DNA of 64,000 bases, from the NCBI RefSeq assembly GCF_009727055.1, contig NC_052357.1, positions 19,107,005-19,171,004 on the forward strand, read 5' to 3'. Origin of the DNA: Benincasa hispida (lineage: Eukaryota > Streptophyta > Magnoliopsida > Cucurbitales > Cucurbitaceae). The first letter of the stretch is position 1, and each line of letters opens with the position of its first letter. The notes below the pieces were generated by a model. It was given only the letters and a program-made list of their open reading frames with translations. It did not search any database and was not told the origin of the DNA. Position numbers and translations under genes: made by a program. Positions 36,147 through 48,557 of this stretch are shown here, one piece after another.

Positions 36147-38428
36147 TCACTTTTCAGTAAAGATTTGGTATGTCTGTAACTCGTTGAGGAGAGTTATAAG
36201 GGTATAGTCCACTTTGTTAAGAATCGCATTGCTAACAAATTGGAGGAAGCTTTCTGGCAATAAATGTAGGATTATGCTCACCTGACTGCCCTCATCGATC
36301 CTAGACCCATTCATCTCTGCCACATTGAAGTGTACCATCATGTTAAGCACATGTTCACGAACAGAGGTGTCTTCCTTCATTTTAGAGTTGAAGATGTATT
36401 TAAGAGCCTCGTGCTTGAGCTGTCCAGATGGTTGTCTGAACATCCCCCGTAGGGACTCCATGATCTCATGTGCTGAGACCATAGGCTCATGCTTCTTGGC
36501 CACCACGTCGCTGAGACTGGCCAAGATATAGGTTCGAGCCTTTTTGTTCGCCCATGTCCAATGCTCATACGCCTCCCGAAAATTTCGAGCAACATTAGAA
36601 GCTAGAATAGGAGGACACTCCTCCATAAGAGCGAACATAAGATCCTCGATGATTAGTATTGTTGTGATATGATAACGGGCAGAACAATGCAAAGATATAA
36701 AACAATATAGGATTCCAATGGTAAAAATATGTAAAAGCGTGTCCAAAAGCATTAAGTTGAGAACATTGCGATCGCATGCACCCATCGCATTAAAGCAGCT
36801 AATTTACGTATTTTGCACCGGAAAATGCATTGGCGCAAGGTAGAATTGCGATCCAATGAATTTAGCATCCAAGCACATCAGAAGATTGTGACCGCAAAGC
36901 TATGAAATCGTATGCGTTCGTGAAGATCTGCTCAAAGAGGTGGCCGCATAAAGACGGCGCATCAAGGTGAAAGCTTAATAAATCACAATGGGACAGAAAG
37001 CTGATGACGATAATCCGGATTTAGTTGACAAGCCGTTAACAACACATTGTAGCAAGTACACTCAACTTTTCGGTGATAATTAATCGGCGCATCAGACAGA
37101 GATTTAATGACATCCTATAGTGCAATCATTTGAGAGAAAAGCTCTTCACCCTAAAGCTCTATAAATACTGAAGGCCACCTTCGTTAAAGGAGTTCAGCAA
37201 TTCAGAATTTTTGGAGTTCTCTTCCGCCATATACACAGAGATAATAGATAGCCATAGTCTGTAATTTTTTATACTTACAAGGCGGAGGCGAGCGAAGAGA
37301 GACGACGCCGAAAGATCGTTCCTGGTTAGCTCGAGAGAGTGTCGGAAAGCGTTAAGAACAGAGAGAGAGCCGACTCTTGTAAAAGCAAGAACATTCTTTT
37401 GGGCAAAGTAGAGTAAAACACAATGTAAAAGCCTCGGGAAGCAAGACATTGCTACCAGGCTCCCCACCCTTACTTTCCATTGTCATTTTGTATTCTGATT
37501 TTATTTATAGAATGGAATTTGCATCTCTACATCTTTTCATTCTCTTTACATTACGCATGAGTAACTAAACTTCCGAATGGGTTGAGAAGCACTTAGCAAG
37601 CATGACCTAATATCTTCATTTTATGTGATCATCTTGTCTTATGTATGCGTCCATCACCCCTTTAGAGATACTTGAGAGAGTAGTCTAAAGAAAGAACCTA
37701 GACTTGAGAGAGTTAGGTTAGAATCTATGCTTGAGAAAGACATATTAGAACCGCATAAGCAAAAGATAGAAACTTAGAGATAAGTTCTGTTTGCTAACAT
37801 GTATCGCATGCACTCTAGAAATAGGATATGATAGTATGCAGTCGCCTTGTGTATGTATGTGTCATTCATCATCGTATAGACAAGAATAGAGGCTTAGACA
37901 TAAGTCCTATAGACATCATCATATACATCGCATGCATCCTAAAATTAGGAGCTATAGCATTTGCATTGAGAGATGACCTTTTGTTGTATGTGTGTAACAT
38001 GATCGCATAACTTGAACGCAATCTTAGGAAGTGTTAGCTAAATCCCTTCTCAACCCGTTCCCCGCATACTCATTGTAACTTTCGCTATTATTAAATCTTT
38101 TCTCAATTCTGCCGCATAGGATTTATATTTTAAACAAACATACCAACCAACTTATTGTTTTGATTATTACCACAAAGGAATCAGAATTTCCCATCGCACA
38201 TTATCTTCATAGTCCCTGTGTTCGACCCTGGGCTTACCAGGCAACCTAGTAGAATTTATACTGGGATTTTGCTAGGAAAACTTGCATGTACAAAGCATAC
38301 ACCACCATTGCAATATACACCATTATTTCATCACATTCACAACGCATCATGATCATATGTTTCCAACTAGCGTAATTGTCACCAGTTAACTTATCGGGAT
38401 TTAGCAAAGCAATTGTGGTTGTGGCCAT
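36147..38428 (-). pseudogene. copia gag, split by a solo gypsy LTR
   Basis: The gag start MATTTIALLNPDKLTGDNYA reads from 38428. The first ~26 codons (to SWKHMI) end at 38350, where a 1680-base LTR (36670-38349) is inserted. Gag resumes at 36669 with IIEDLMFALMEECPPI and continues through KHEALKYIFNSKMKEDTSV and EHVLNMMVHFNVAEMNGSRI to 36147. Across the insertion the two halves meet at a short duplicated TGAT(A/C), so gag was open here before the insertion. Confidence 0.85.
36670..38349 (+). repeat. solo gypsy LTR inside copia gag
   Basis: It starts TGATAACGGGCAGAACAATG at 36670 and ends CACAACGCATCA at 38349. It is related to the LTRs of the Athila/Tat-like element (same start, same 'ccctgtgttcgaccctgg' region near 38213, same CGCATCA end) but distinct and in the opposite strand. 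The flanking five bases are TGATA before and TGATC after, a target duplication with one difference. No gag or pol is attached, so it is a solo LTR. Confidence 0.85.
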
Positions 38429-38489
38429 TTTAAAACCGTTGCTAAAGAATGAACAAAATTTTATAAGTCTTTTCTTAAACCACATTTAA

Positions 38490-41310
38490 ACAGCAATTAT
38501 TTTTAGCAAAATAGTTACTAATTACCCAAAGTGATAAGACTTCTATTTTGCAATGATGCTCCAGCGAGACCGGACGAACGTCACTGGTGGGGTGATCAGA
38601 TGACCCTTCACTGGGATGAGTCACTCTCAACCATTAGGTAGAACCAACTCTTGGAATTAAACCTAATAGCCACCATTTTTCCGGTTCATAACTGTTAACC
38701 CTTAACAATTCCGCGTAAGTGTAAACCCTCGTTTTCGACCCTAGAGTCCCGCTCTAATGCGCCCACCGTAGGGAAAAAGCATATTAGGACAAGAGACTAA
38801 GTAACCTTATCCTATAAAGAAGATCAAATAAAGAAACGCACAAAACTGCCATCCTATAGGGGGACACTCCCAGGGTGCCTCGAGACGATGTATATAAACT
38901 TTATTCAACCTAATGAGAGAGACAGTGGGATATGTTGTCGCACTTCCCGCTCCCACTTATTATGAACATTCTCTCAATCTACCTTGAAATTCAACCCAAA
39001 CACCATCCTTTAGGGGGGCACTCTCAGGGTGCCATGAGGCCGAGGATAGATCTCATGGTGTGGACAATAAAAAGAGAAATGCGAGAGGTTTAAATGAAGC
39101 ACCAGATGCCCCAAGTACCTCCCACTGAATGTTCTACCTAGGGGTTCATTAACCTAGACAATCCAGATACTAATTTTAGTCTAAGTCATTTTAATCCGCT
39201 CAAAAACAACTTTTGTCTTTGAAATGAAACAAGTTCAAGTAGTCACATTAAACTCTTTAATGGACTGTCCTTAATCTTGCATGCATGCATAAAATCTATC
39301 TAATTCACCTTTCCAAGTAGGGGTGTTTCGTTTCCGTCACCTTAAAAACCCCAGCCTAGACAGAACCCGCCTTAGACAAAAGGTCCCTTATAGATAGATT
39401 TGCTACACTTTAACCTTTTATTAGTCAATTTAATCATATTAAACTGATTAAAGATTAAAGCCTAAGGTTGCTAATCATATTAGAACCGTGATCTTAGGTC
39501 TATCTCCACCAAGTTTTAAAACATTTTTAAAACCATGATTTAAACCTAAGTGGGCATACATGTCTTTCTTATAGATTTTAGTTTTAAATTCTTTATAACC
39601 TTTATAAAAGAAACAAGTAAAACCATACATTGCCACACAACTAGTTATTTGTAACGCTTATAAATTTAACCTATGTGTCATACTTCATGCAATGTCCGGT
39701 CATTACTATACATAATTTTTACATACAAGAAACGAACCAAGCACACATGCTCCATACACTCTTATACTATAAAACTTATAATATAAAGATGATGTATGTC
39801 AATGCTTTATGCATGCATAAATATAACTCTTATATGATATGATGCATGAGCATGCTCTTACATAATTTAAATCATGATTTTCTAAATCATAACACTTATA
39901 ATAAAGAGATGATACATGACCAATACATAACCTAAGGTGGGATTTCTTCTATATGGCATACCATATGACATATAAATAAAACATACATCCTATGTACATT
40001 CACAAAGATTAATGGACCGGGATGAACCACCTCAAAAATCGGAAGGATATGAACCACCTAAGATGAACCACCTCACAAAGATAAATAAAACAACATACAT
40101 CTTATGTCTCTCGATTTGTCCGGGAATGATATCTCGGCTTCTTCGTCTCCTAGCTCATCTCCGTCTTCTAAATCTAAGTATAAGTATGTACGTGAACAGA
40201 CTACGGCTCTCTAACTTGTATATGATCTAACTTGTTACAATGGTGGCCTTTGGTATTTATAGAGCTCAAGGTGAAGTAGCATTTCTCTCTAATGATTGCA
40301 ATGATGGGTGGTCATTAAATCTCCTACTCTGATGCGCCGATTAATGGTCACCGAAAGTTGAGTGTACTTGCTACAGTGTGACTTTAACGGCTTGTCAACT
40401 AAATTCGGATTCGACTGTCATCAGCTTTCCGTCCCATCATGATTTATTATGTTGTCACCTTGATGTGCAATCTTTATGCGGCCACCTTCTTGATCAAATT
40501 TTCACGATCGCATGACTTTGTGATCGCAATTTTACTTGCACCAATGCATTTTTCCTGCACAAAATAAGTTAATTAACTACTTTTATGCGATGGGCACATA
40601 CGATCGCAATTTCTTTAGTTTAGCACTTTTGGACATGATATTGTTTATTTTTACCGTCGCATTCTCTCATTGTTTTACTTATTTACGCTATAATAACGTA
40701 TCTTTCTACCCGTTATAAGAAGCTCCTATCATTTAGTAAACGTGGCTAGGTATACGATTGTTTAGCACATGAGACAAAAACAAGTGGGTATTAAATGATC
40801 GTTTAGACGACAACGTAGCTGCAAAGCCTAATCGTATAGAGGATCACTTAACGAGCGCTAAGTAAACGATTTACTCCGTGATCATGTAGTCAGGAACTAA
40901 GTGATGAAGTTTGCTGAGATACACGATCGTCTAGTGCACGTTCATAAACCAGCTCCCAAGTATCCGATACTCAACGATCATCTACCTCATTGTTTACATG
41001 ACCCGATCAATGCTTGATCGTCTTCATCCTCGAAGAATAGCAACCCTTGCTACGAAACTTCTTCACGAACGACTCACAGACTCAAACTCTTTGAAATTAC
41101 AGACTCGATAGCAGTTAATATGCCCAAAAACGCAGGGGCGCTTACAATTAACTTCAAAATGTAAAAGAATTTAAACAATCAAGAGGTTTCATCCCAGAAA
41201 CACCATTAATCCCATATCCACAAACTATTTAACGCTTAAACAGAATGTATACATGCTTTTACCCACCAAGAAATTAAATGCAATTCTTTACATCAGTGAA
41301 TTTGGAATAT
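38490..41310 (-). mobile_element. copia leader region
   Basis: About 2.8 kb lies between the primer site and gag, long even for leader-rich copia elements, partly because a gypsy LTR fragment sits within it. No coding wording was seen. Two imperfect ~150-base repeats start at about 38852 and 39001 ('gggggacactcccagggtgcc' and 'ggggggcactctcagggtgcc'). Around 40745-41035 many variants of GATCGTTTAG and ACGATCG occur, as in the adjoining LTR. Confidence 0.6.
40100..40718 (-). repeat. gypsy LTR fragment
   Basis: On the minus strand it starts TTATAACGGGTAGAAAGATA at 40718, an altered form of the TGATAACGGGCAGAAATG start. It then follows the gypsy LTR, including 'tgatgcgcc' near 40330, 'gtgactttaacggcttgtc' near 40378 and the 'ggtatttatagagctcaagg' promoter-like part near 40252. 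The far part of the LTR is missing; the lower edge is approximate. Confidence 0.7.
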
Positions 41311-41331
41311 CAGAACCTGGCTCTGATACCA
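41311..41331 (-). other. copia primer binding site
   Basis: The minus strand reads TGGTATCAGAGCCAGGTTCTG, the standard copia site complementary to initiator Met tRNA, two bases after the LTR end at 41334. It fixes the orientation and the 5' LTR of the decayed element. Confidence 0.92.
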
Positions 41332-41333
41332 AT

Positions 41334-43447
41334 TGAAGAAACTCTTATACAAGAGTACCTCTGAGTAGAAGCGGATCGTTCCAAATACATTGTGACAGAA
41401 TTTCCACATTTACTATCTAACAGACAAGTTATGCAATATACAATAAATTACCGGCATGCTTAGAAATTAAATAATAAAGAGAACAAGAAAACATATCAGT
41501 TGAAGTACCTTTCTTCACTGAAAAATCGTTCTCTCCAAACGAACTGGTGCTCTCGCTCGTCCAAGCAATCGTTCACCAAAACTTCGGTCGTCTACTCACG
41601 AACGGCCTTCATACAAACACCACAACAATGGGGATGACACCACTACTTAGAACCCTTGGTATTCTCGGTGTGAGAATCAAAGTGTGAGCTCTGTTAGAAT
41701 TTGGTAGAGGGAAGGAGAAAAGAAGATCGTATACAACGACCAAGAAAGTGGGAGAAGGCAGAGTCTATCGTATAAACAATGCTTGATCTTTTAGAAGAAG
41801 GTACATGATCGTGTAGTAAATAGGCTGTGATCGTATAGACGATCGTTTGGTAAATGCTCGGGCGCTAGACAATTGTTTAGAAAAACTTATGTGATCGTAT
41901 AGAACGAGGCGCATGTGTATACGATCGTGTAGCAACAATGAACTATCGTGTAGTATCTCGGTTTGCTATGTGATAGGTTGTATACAACTCGTGAGTGAAT
42001 TATGTGATCTATTGCAAAATGAAAACGATTTTCATTTTATTCTTCAGTTACGAAAACTGAATCTAACCTCCCACTAATACACGGTTATGGAGAAAACGCC
42101 GGCTTAATTATCCCATAATTGTCCAATTAAAAAATAATAAATATAATCATATTATATTCATTAACCTATAGTTTAATATCACATATAAACCATAATGTTT
42201 TCTCCAGCACTAAATATAAATCATATTTATATCCATTTTCTTCCAATTAATGTATCTCATACATAAAGTCAATCATATCATATATAATTAACCAGTTCAA
42301 TCATATCATATATAATCAAACTCCCTCTTGTCAATTTGAACATTTCAAACTGACCCAAAAACTTATTCTCAACTTGAATCCATTGAGCTACCAAGGGGAC
42401 CTTATGGACCTATGGCTCGAAGCTCCAACAGTGCGTGAATAGCTGAGTAAACTCTTTAGCCACGAGATCCACCATTCGTTAATTGTCAGGTATTCAACTA
42501 AAGACCGACATTTGAACTCTTCTTACCACAGATATATTTCTATGTCCATCGGATATAACCAATCAACAGTATGATAACCCTTCACAGATGCTCGTAAGTA
42601 CAGCTGGGCCAATTAACTGTTTTGCCCATGTAGTTACATCTAACTTCTTAAGTACCACTAATCCCTCTAATGAACAATACAACATAGTCCTACTATGTGT
42701 GGACACCTCTCGGGCCATGAGAAGGTGTGTGGTGCCACATCGTTCAAGCTCTGAGATCAGCCTTAAGGGAGCAATCTATCTACTTATCCCTGCTTCGGAG
42801 AAGGAGTGAATTCCATCTTGTGAAGCTAAGTTCCCAGCTTCCAAATCAGACGAATCCCCAAAATGGTAGGTTTGAGTTGGCGATCAGGCCACTCGCACCC
42901 ATGTTAATCAAAGGACCACCCTCAAAGGCAGGAGTTCCCAAATCACTTAGGATTAAGGTCATGTTACCTATGGTCATCCTAGGGAAGTGAAGTATCTGTC
43001 ATGAACGGTGTTATATAACGAGATGTTAACACTTCGTGGTCAGGTCTTATACAAACTCTTTGTATAGGATACCCCTACTCGCATGTCCCCACATAAATGA
43101 TCAGGATCAGACCATCTGTAGGAAGTCACAACACTTGTAACTATTCTACAAAGCAGGCCGCATATGTAGCATTACCAGGATAAGGTTTCCTTCCTATATC
43201 CATATACTACAAACCATTTTGGTTATCACTTAAGACATGATCTACTTGTATGTCTCCACATACATACTTAAGTTACATAATGACAACTAGGGATTTTATT
43301 TTATTGGTATGTTGTAAAGCAAATAAAACATCCAATGCTCATAGACAATAAGTGAAGAAAATATCATATATTATACATCACAAACATTTGTTCAAAACTA
43401 TGTTTACAAACTACAAGACACGAGAGTTTAGAGCATCATCCCCAATA
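41334..43447 (-). repeat. copia 5' LTR, family A copy 5
   Basis: 2114 bases, ending GTTTCTTCA at 41334 beside the primer site and starting near 43447 with TATTGGGGATGATG, a mutated TGTTGGG start. Family A landmarks are present ('gagctaccaaggggacc' near 42387, 'tcttatacaaactctttgtat' near 43047). The 3' third (about 41750-41960) is rich in GATCGTATAGA / GATCGTTTAG variants. Confidence 0.85.
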
Positions 43448-43866
43448 AGAATAACTTGGGTTCACTTATGGTGGTGTCTCTTTATTGTCATTCGTTGGGT
43501 ACTGTTTATCACGTTCCAGATTTTTCCTCTAACCTATAACGAACCTAGAACGAAATGTGAAGACGTTAAACATCACTTCTCTTTATGACATCTAACGTCC
43601 CAACTCTTAACATATCCTGTACTCAAAATCAACTCAGACCTTCACACCAATTTTTAAAAATAATTTACATTCATTAACATAGTTTAAGAGCTCAACTCAG
43701 TTTAAATCACCGCGTTGTTTAAAAAGATTTACAGACCAACAGTAAGGATTATTCTTAACAAAAAGTAAGGATTATTTTTAACAAACCTTCCATGACATGA
43801 AACTCACAAATTTTAACTATCCTAGAATACTCTCGAATATATGAATAAACAATACAATAGATGTTT
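43448..43866. other. short spacer between two LTRs
   Basis: About 420 bases of unassigned DNA between the copia 5' LTR and the next solo LTR. It contains a short direct repeat ('aaggattattcttaacaaaa', then 'aaggattatttttaacaaa') at about 43743-43784. No coding sequence was recognised. The last five bases (TGTTT, 43862-43866) are the left target duplication of the solo LTR. Confidence 0.6.
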
Positions 43867-45885
43867 TGAAGGAAATCTAAATACAGATCTTGTGAGCAGC
43901 GAAATTGGATCATTCCAAATCCCATTGAGAATGAACACAAACACAATATAGTCTAAATGGAAACGATTATGCATAATCAGAAATTATAGCATGCTACTTA
44001 AAAATAAAGATACAAGGGATAGAGTATGCGAACCTTTGAAGAACTCTTCTTCATGTATCCCTCGATCAATTTCCAATGCATCCAAAGAAGCACTCAAAAA
44101 CAATGAACAGAACACGATCTCAACGAACATCTGAATGAACTTCAATCCCAATCGAGTTCAACTCGATCTTCGAACATAATTAGAACACCACCACAAGTGT
44201 TACCTTGGTATTCTCGATGTGAGAATCCAAGAGTTGCGGGCTCTGTATGATCTTGGATTGAGGAAAGCAAGAGGTAGACGATCGAGTAAGTGGGAGATGA
44301 GGTTGTCTATCGTATAGACAAAATACTCGATCGTTTAGTAAACTGAAGCCTATCGTATAGACTTTGCTACTCAAACGTGTAGCAACGATTAAGCGAGTAA
44401 CTATCGTATAGTAAACTCGTAGCTCAATCGTGTATGCTCTCTATGCGATCGTTTAGTAAAACACTTTTACTTGATCGTCTTTTTGTGAGATATTCCGAAT
44501 GACTCATCATCTTCCAATTTTGGAAAATCAAAATCCTTTTATCTCACATTTACCATAAAACTTCTAATAACCTCCCACTCAATTCGGTTATTAGAAAAAA
44601 AAAAAAGAATAATTAATTATCATATAATTAATATGTTATAAATAAATATAATAACCAACTTATCATATTATATTTATAACTTATAATTTTAATATTTCAT
44701 CATACGAAACATATAAACTATAGTTCTTTTTTTTATTTTATGATATTTAATATAAATCATATTTATATTCATTCCTTCAATGATAATGTATCAAATACAT
44801 TAAATCAATTATACCACATATAATTAAATTTCCTCTTGTTAATTTAAATACTTCAAACTAACCCAAAATCTGATTCTCAACTTGAACCCATTGAGCTACC
44901 AAGTTGACCTCATGGACCTATAGCTTGAAGCTCCAACGATACGTGAATAACTAACTAAACTCTTTAATCACGAGATCCACCATCCGTTAACTATTGGTCA
45001 CTCCATTAAAGACCGACAATTGCACTCTTCGCGCTACAGATATATTTCTATGTCCATTAGATATAACAGACAACAATGCGATGACCCTTCACAAATTGTT
45101 CATAAGTAAAGTTGGGCCAATTTACCGTTTTGCCCCTGTAGTTACATCTAACTCCTTAAGTACCACTGATTCCTCTAATGAACAATAAATCATAGTCCTA
45201 CTATGACTGAGTCCTCTCTTCCAAAGAGAAGGTGTGGCCACTATGTTCAAGACTCGGAATCAGCCCTTAAGGGAGTAATTTATCTGTTTACCCTTGCTTT
45301 GGGGAAGGAGTGAATTCCGTCTTGTGTAGCTAAGTTCCCAGCTCCAACAATCAAATAAATCCCCAAAATGGTAGGCTTGTTGAGTTGGAAATCTAGCCAC
45401 TCTCACCCATACAAATCAAAGGATTGCCCTCATGAGCAGGAGTTCCCAACTCACTCAGGATTAAGGTCATGGTCTCAATTATCAATGCCGTTATAGAAAG
45501 AGACTAATCATTTCGTGGTCCGATCTTATACAAACTCTTTGTATAGGATACCCTCGCTCGCATGTCTCCACATGAATGGTTAGGATCAGACCATTTGTAG
45601 CACTTTACAACACTTGTAACAAAGCGGGTCGTATCCGTAGCATCACCAGGATAAGGTATCCCTCCTTTATCCTTATACTACAGACCATTTAGGTTATTAC
45701 TTAAGGCATGATCCACTTGTATGTCTCACATACATGCTTAAGTTACATAAAATAACCACGGATCTTAGTTTATTGAATTTGAGTAAATGCTTATAAAATA
45801 ACATTTATTTTATTTAAAACAATATGTGTACAAAATGTTTACAAACTATGAGACCACCGGGAGAATTAGGACACCAATCCCAACA
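43867..45885 (-). repeat. solo LTR, family A copy 6, perfect TSD
   Basis: On the minus strand it runs TGTTGGGATTGGTGTCC (45885) to ATTTCCTTCA (43867), 2019 bases. TGTTT occurs immediately on both sides (43862-43866 and 45886-45890), a perfect 5-bp target duplication. No primer site or coding region is attached. Its 3' third (about 44270-44480) shares the GATCGTATAGA-type repeats of copy 5, so copies 5 and 6 form a subgroup. Confidence 0.9.
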
Positions 45886-45890
45886 TGTTT

Positions 45891-46317
45891 AACAACAATA
45901 GTAGCATTTGACGGCTCAGCAAGCACCAAGAACTTGACTGCTACCTAGGGAGGAAAACATAAAATATTGAAAAGCATGAACTAAAGCTCAATGAGTGGTA
46001 ATTTATATCAACGTACACTTTCTCTTTGAAAAACATCAGTGAAAACCATTAACTTTAAAACATCAATAGTTCTTCAAGTTAAGAATCATTTAGCAATGCC
46101 ATAACACATGGAACTCATTCATGAAAACATTATCAACACATAACATAATAGACAATGTTCCGATCATCATTAACCCTTAAAACATATAGACTTCTACAGT
46201 GGCATGATCCATACATCTCAACATTATAACTAGTTAATCAACACATGTCACTTACTAATAATCAAATTTAATATATTCTCATGTGTTTTACCCTCCATTA
46301 AGTCATACGTGCACGTA
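45891..46317. other. probable gypsy LTR remnant, left part
   Basis: No gene. The wording 'ctagggaggaaaacataaaa' followed by 'agctcaatgagtggtaa' (about 45949-46002) resembles the transcribed part of large plant gypsy LTRs, and the region continues into the minisatellite that follows. The assignment is from memory and weak. Confidence 0.35.
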
Positions 46318-46655
46318 GAGTTTCTTACGATTTCCAGGTTAAGCCATATTTCAGCTCTGGAACCAAAGATATCAAACTTACTCCAGGTTAAGCCATATTT
46401 CAGCCCCAAAACCCAATATAATTAACTTACTCCAGTTAAGCCAAATTTCAGCCCCAAAACCCAATATATCAAACTTACTCCGGGTTAAGCCATATTTCAT
46501 CCCCGGAACTCAATATATCAAACTTACTCTGGGTTAAGCCATATTTCAACTTCGGAGAAAGGTTGCGACTTCTGGGTTGAGCCATATTTCAGCCTCAGAG
46601 TCCAATAGAAGCCTTGCTCCGAGTTAAGCGATATTTTAGCCCTAGAGTCGTGTCT
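46318..46655 (+). repeat. 48-50-bp minisatellite, seven units
   Basis: Seven imperfect units, each with GGTTAAGCCATATTTCAGCC flanked by C/G-rich arms (for example CTCCGGG before and CCCCGGA after). An eighth unit lies beyond the LTR insertion at about 48558-48593. The arms often stay complementary while changing sequence, suggesting a hairpin with the GTTAAGCCATATTTCAG core in its loop. Confidence 0.85.
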
Positions 46656-46667
46656 CTCTCTCTCTTC

Positions 46668-48557
46668 TGTTGGGTTTTATGTCCTAAAACTTGTGATTTG
46701 TAAACATTAAACTTATTCTGAAAATTCAATAAGTTTCTATTGAATATATGAATTTCTTATTTCATTTTAAAAATAAATCCAATAAACTAAAAGATTCATA
46801 ACTATTAAATGAGTACTTGAACTTTATGTGGAAACATAAAAGTGGATTATGTTCGAGTAAATAGTCAGAATGATCTATAGTATATGAATAAGGTTGGGTG
46901 CCTTATTCTCGTAACACTATTGGATGTGGCCCACTCTGTAGTTGTTACAAAGAGTTGTAAAGTGCTACAAACAAAGTGTCCTAATTTGTACATGTGATGA
47001 CATGAGGAGTGGGGGCATCCTGTGCAATGAGTTTGCATAAGATCGGACCACGAAATAAGTCATTCTTACTTTATAACGTTGTTTACTATTTAAGATTGAC
47101 TATCAATGATGACCTAGGTAACTTAACCTGAATCCTAAGCTAACTATGAACTCTTGTTTATTTGGGATTATCCTTAGATTTTCATGGATGAGGGTTGGCT
47201 CAACAGCTCTAGCTCAGTAAGCCTCCCATTTCAGGGGTAAGACCAGGTAGATAGTTGGAGACATAGAGTGCAAGATGGAATTCACTCCTACCCGCTTTTA
47301 GGGATAGTAGAGAGGTTGTTCCCTTAAGTACTAACTTCGAGAGGTTGTTCCCTTAAGTACTGACTCTGGGTCTTAAACAAGGGGCCTCACTCTCTCATTA
47401 GCCTGAGAGGACTCGATTTCATGATCAGATCACAAATCAATTGTTCACTAGAGGATCGGTGGGACTTAAGGAACAAGAGGTGATCTCGGGGGTAAAACAG
47501 CCTTTTGACCCAGCCGTTATTACAAACAACTTGTGAAGGGTTAACTTACTAATCATGGTTATATTGAGTGGACACAATATATCTACAGTGAGAGGAGTGC
47601 AACTATGGGCTTTAGTAGAGTGACCCAGTAGTTAACGAATGGAGGTTAATTCGATGTAAAGAATTTAGCCAATTATTCTCGAGTCGTTTGAGCCCATGAT
47701 CTGTAGGTCCACTAGGTCCCTCTACTAGCTCATAAACGGATTAGCCTTAGAGTAGCATGATAAGTTGATTTGAAACGTTCAAAATAGAATTAAAGGGAAT
47801 TAGTAATTATATGTGATAATTACATGTTTAATTTTGGAATTAAAAATAATTGGAGAATCAATTAATATTTAAATATTAAATTCATGAATAGGGATTCATG
47901 GTGATAGTGGTATTAGTGATTAATTATTTAATATTTGATATTAAATTAATTAAAATTAATTAAATTTGTTTAATTAATTATTAATTTTAGTAGAAAACTA
48001 ATTTTGAATTAATTTTTTGTAAAATTAATATAATTTCACTTTTAAATGTAAAATTGAAAACTGAAATTATTTTGTATTTTTGAAATTTTTTTCAAAATTG
48101 GAAGAATTAAAGAAAATTGAAAAATCCCAAAAGAGGGATTTTCCCACTTTCTTTCAAACTAGCTCACACATAATTCCATTTTATTTCAGCTCAAATTCTT
48201 AAGCAACTGCTGTAATCCATGCATGCTTTCTCTTTGCATGAAAGTCATGCAATATAAACTTGAAATTTGAGTGGAAATTGAGGATGCAATCAGTTGAAGT
48301 TTTACTGAGAAATAGTGTTTGAAGAACTGTTCTTCAACCAGCCAATAAACCAGCCCTCCTCTCTTTATTCCCTTAATCCAAACTCATTTTGAGTCCCACA
48401 ACTCAATCCAAGGCACCAAGAGGATAGTAGGGAAGACCTTGTGGTGGTTCATAAGCAGAAATCAAGGAGGTTGCAGCTGAAGATCGTGAATTAAAGGTAC
48501 GTCAAAGGTTAGTGTTGAAACTCTGGTTTTAGTTTATGAGCATGCTTAGTTTGAAGT
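46668..48557 (+). repeat. LTR, family A copy 7, inserted in the minisatellite
   Basis: It starts TGTTGGGTTTTATGTCC at 46668 and follows family A landmarks in order. A 30-base phrase with 'gaggttgttcccttaagtac' is repeated in tandem at about 47310-47361. It ends near 48557 after 'gagcatgcttagttt', short of the usual TGATACA end, so the 3' end appears truncated. Minisatellite units lie on both sides, so it inserted into that array. No clean target duplication was found. Confidence 0.78.

Larger units (their letters stand above)
22900..43447 (-). mobile_element. decayed copia element with nested insertions
   Basis: Minus-strand order: 5' LTR 43447-41334, primer site 41331-41311, long leader to about 38490, gag (38428 down to 36147, split by a solo gypsy LTR), zinc knuckle and protease (about 35940-35690), integrase (35684-34338), reverse transcriptase (34233-33640), then a gypsy insertion (33595-23740), then RT C-terminus and RNase H (about 23690-22930). 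A purine tract near 22905-22920 (reading GGGAAAGTGGGAGAT) is where the 3' LTR should begin, but only a few LTR-like bases follow. Many stops, frameshifts and lost catalytic residues show it is dead. Some copia sequence between the RT and RNase H parts is missing at the gypsy insertion. Confidence 0.85.

Noticed and set aside
46318..46655. CRISPR-like array
   Set aside because: The repeats vary, there is no constant spacer size or cas gene, and the setting is a plant nuclear genome; it is a minisatellite.
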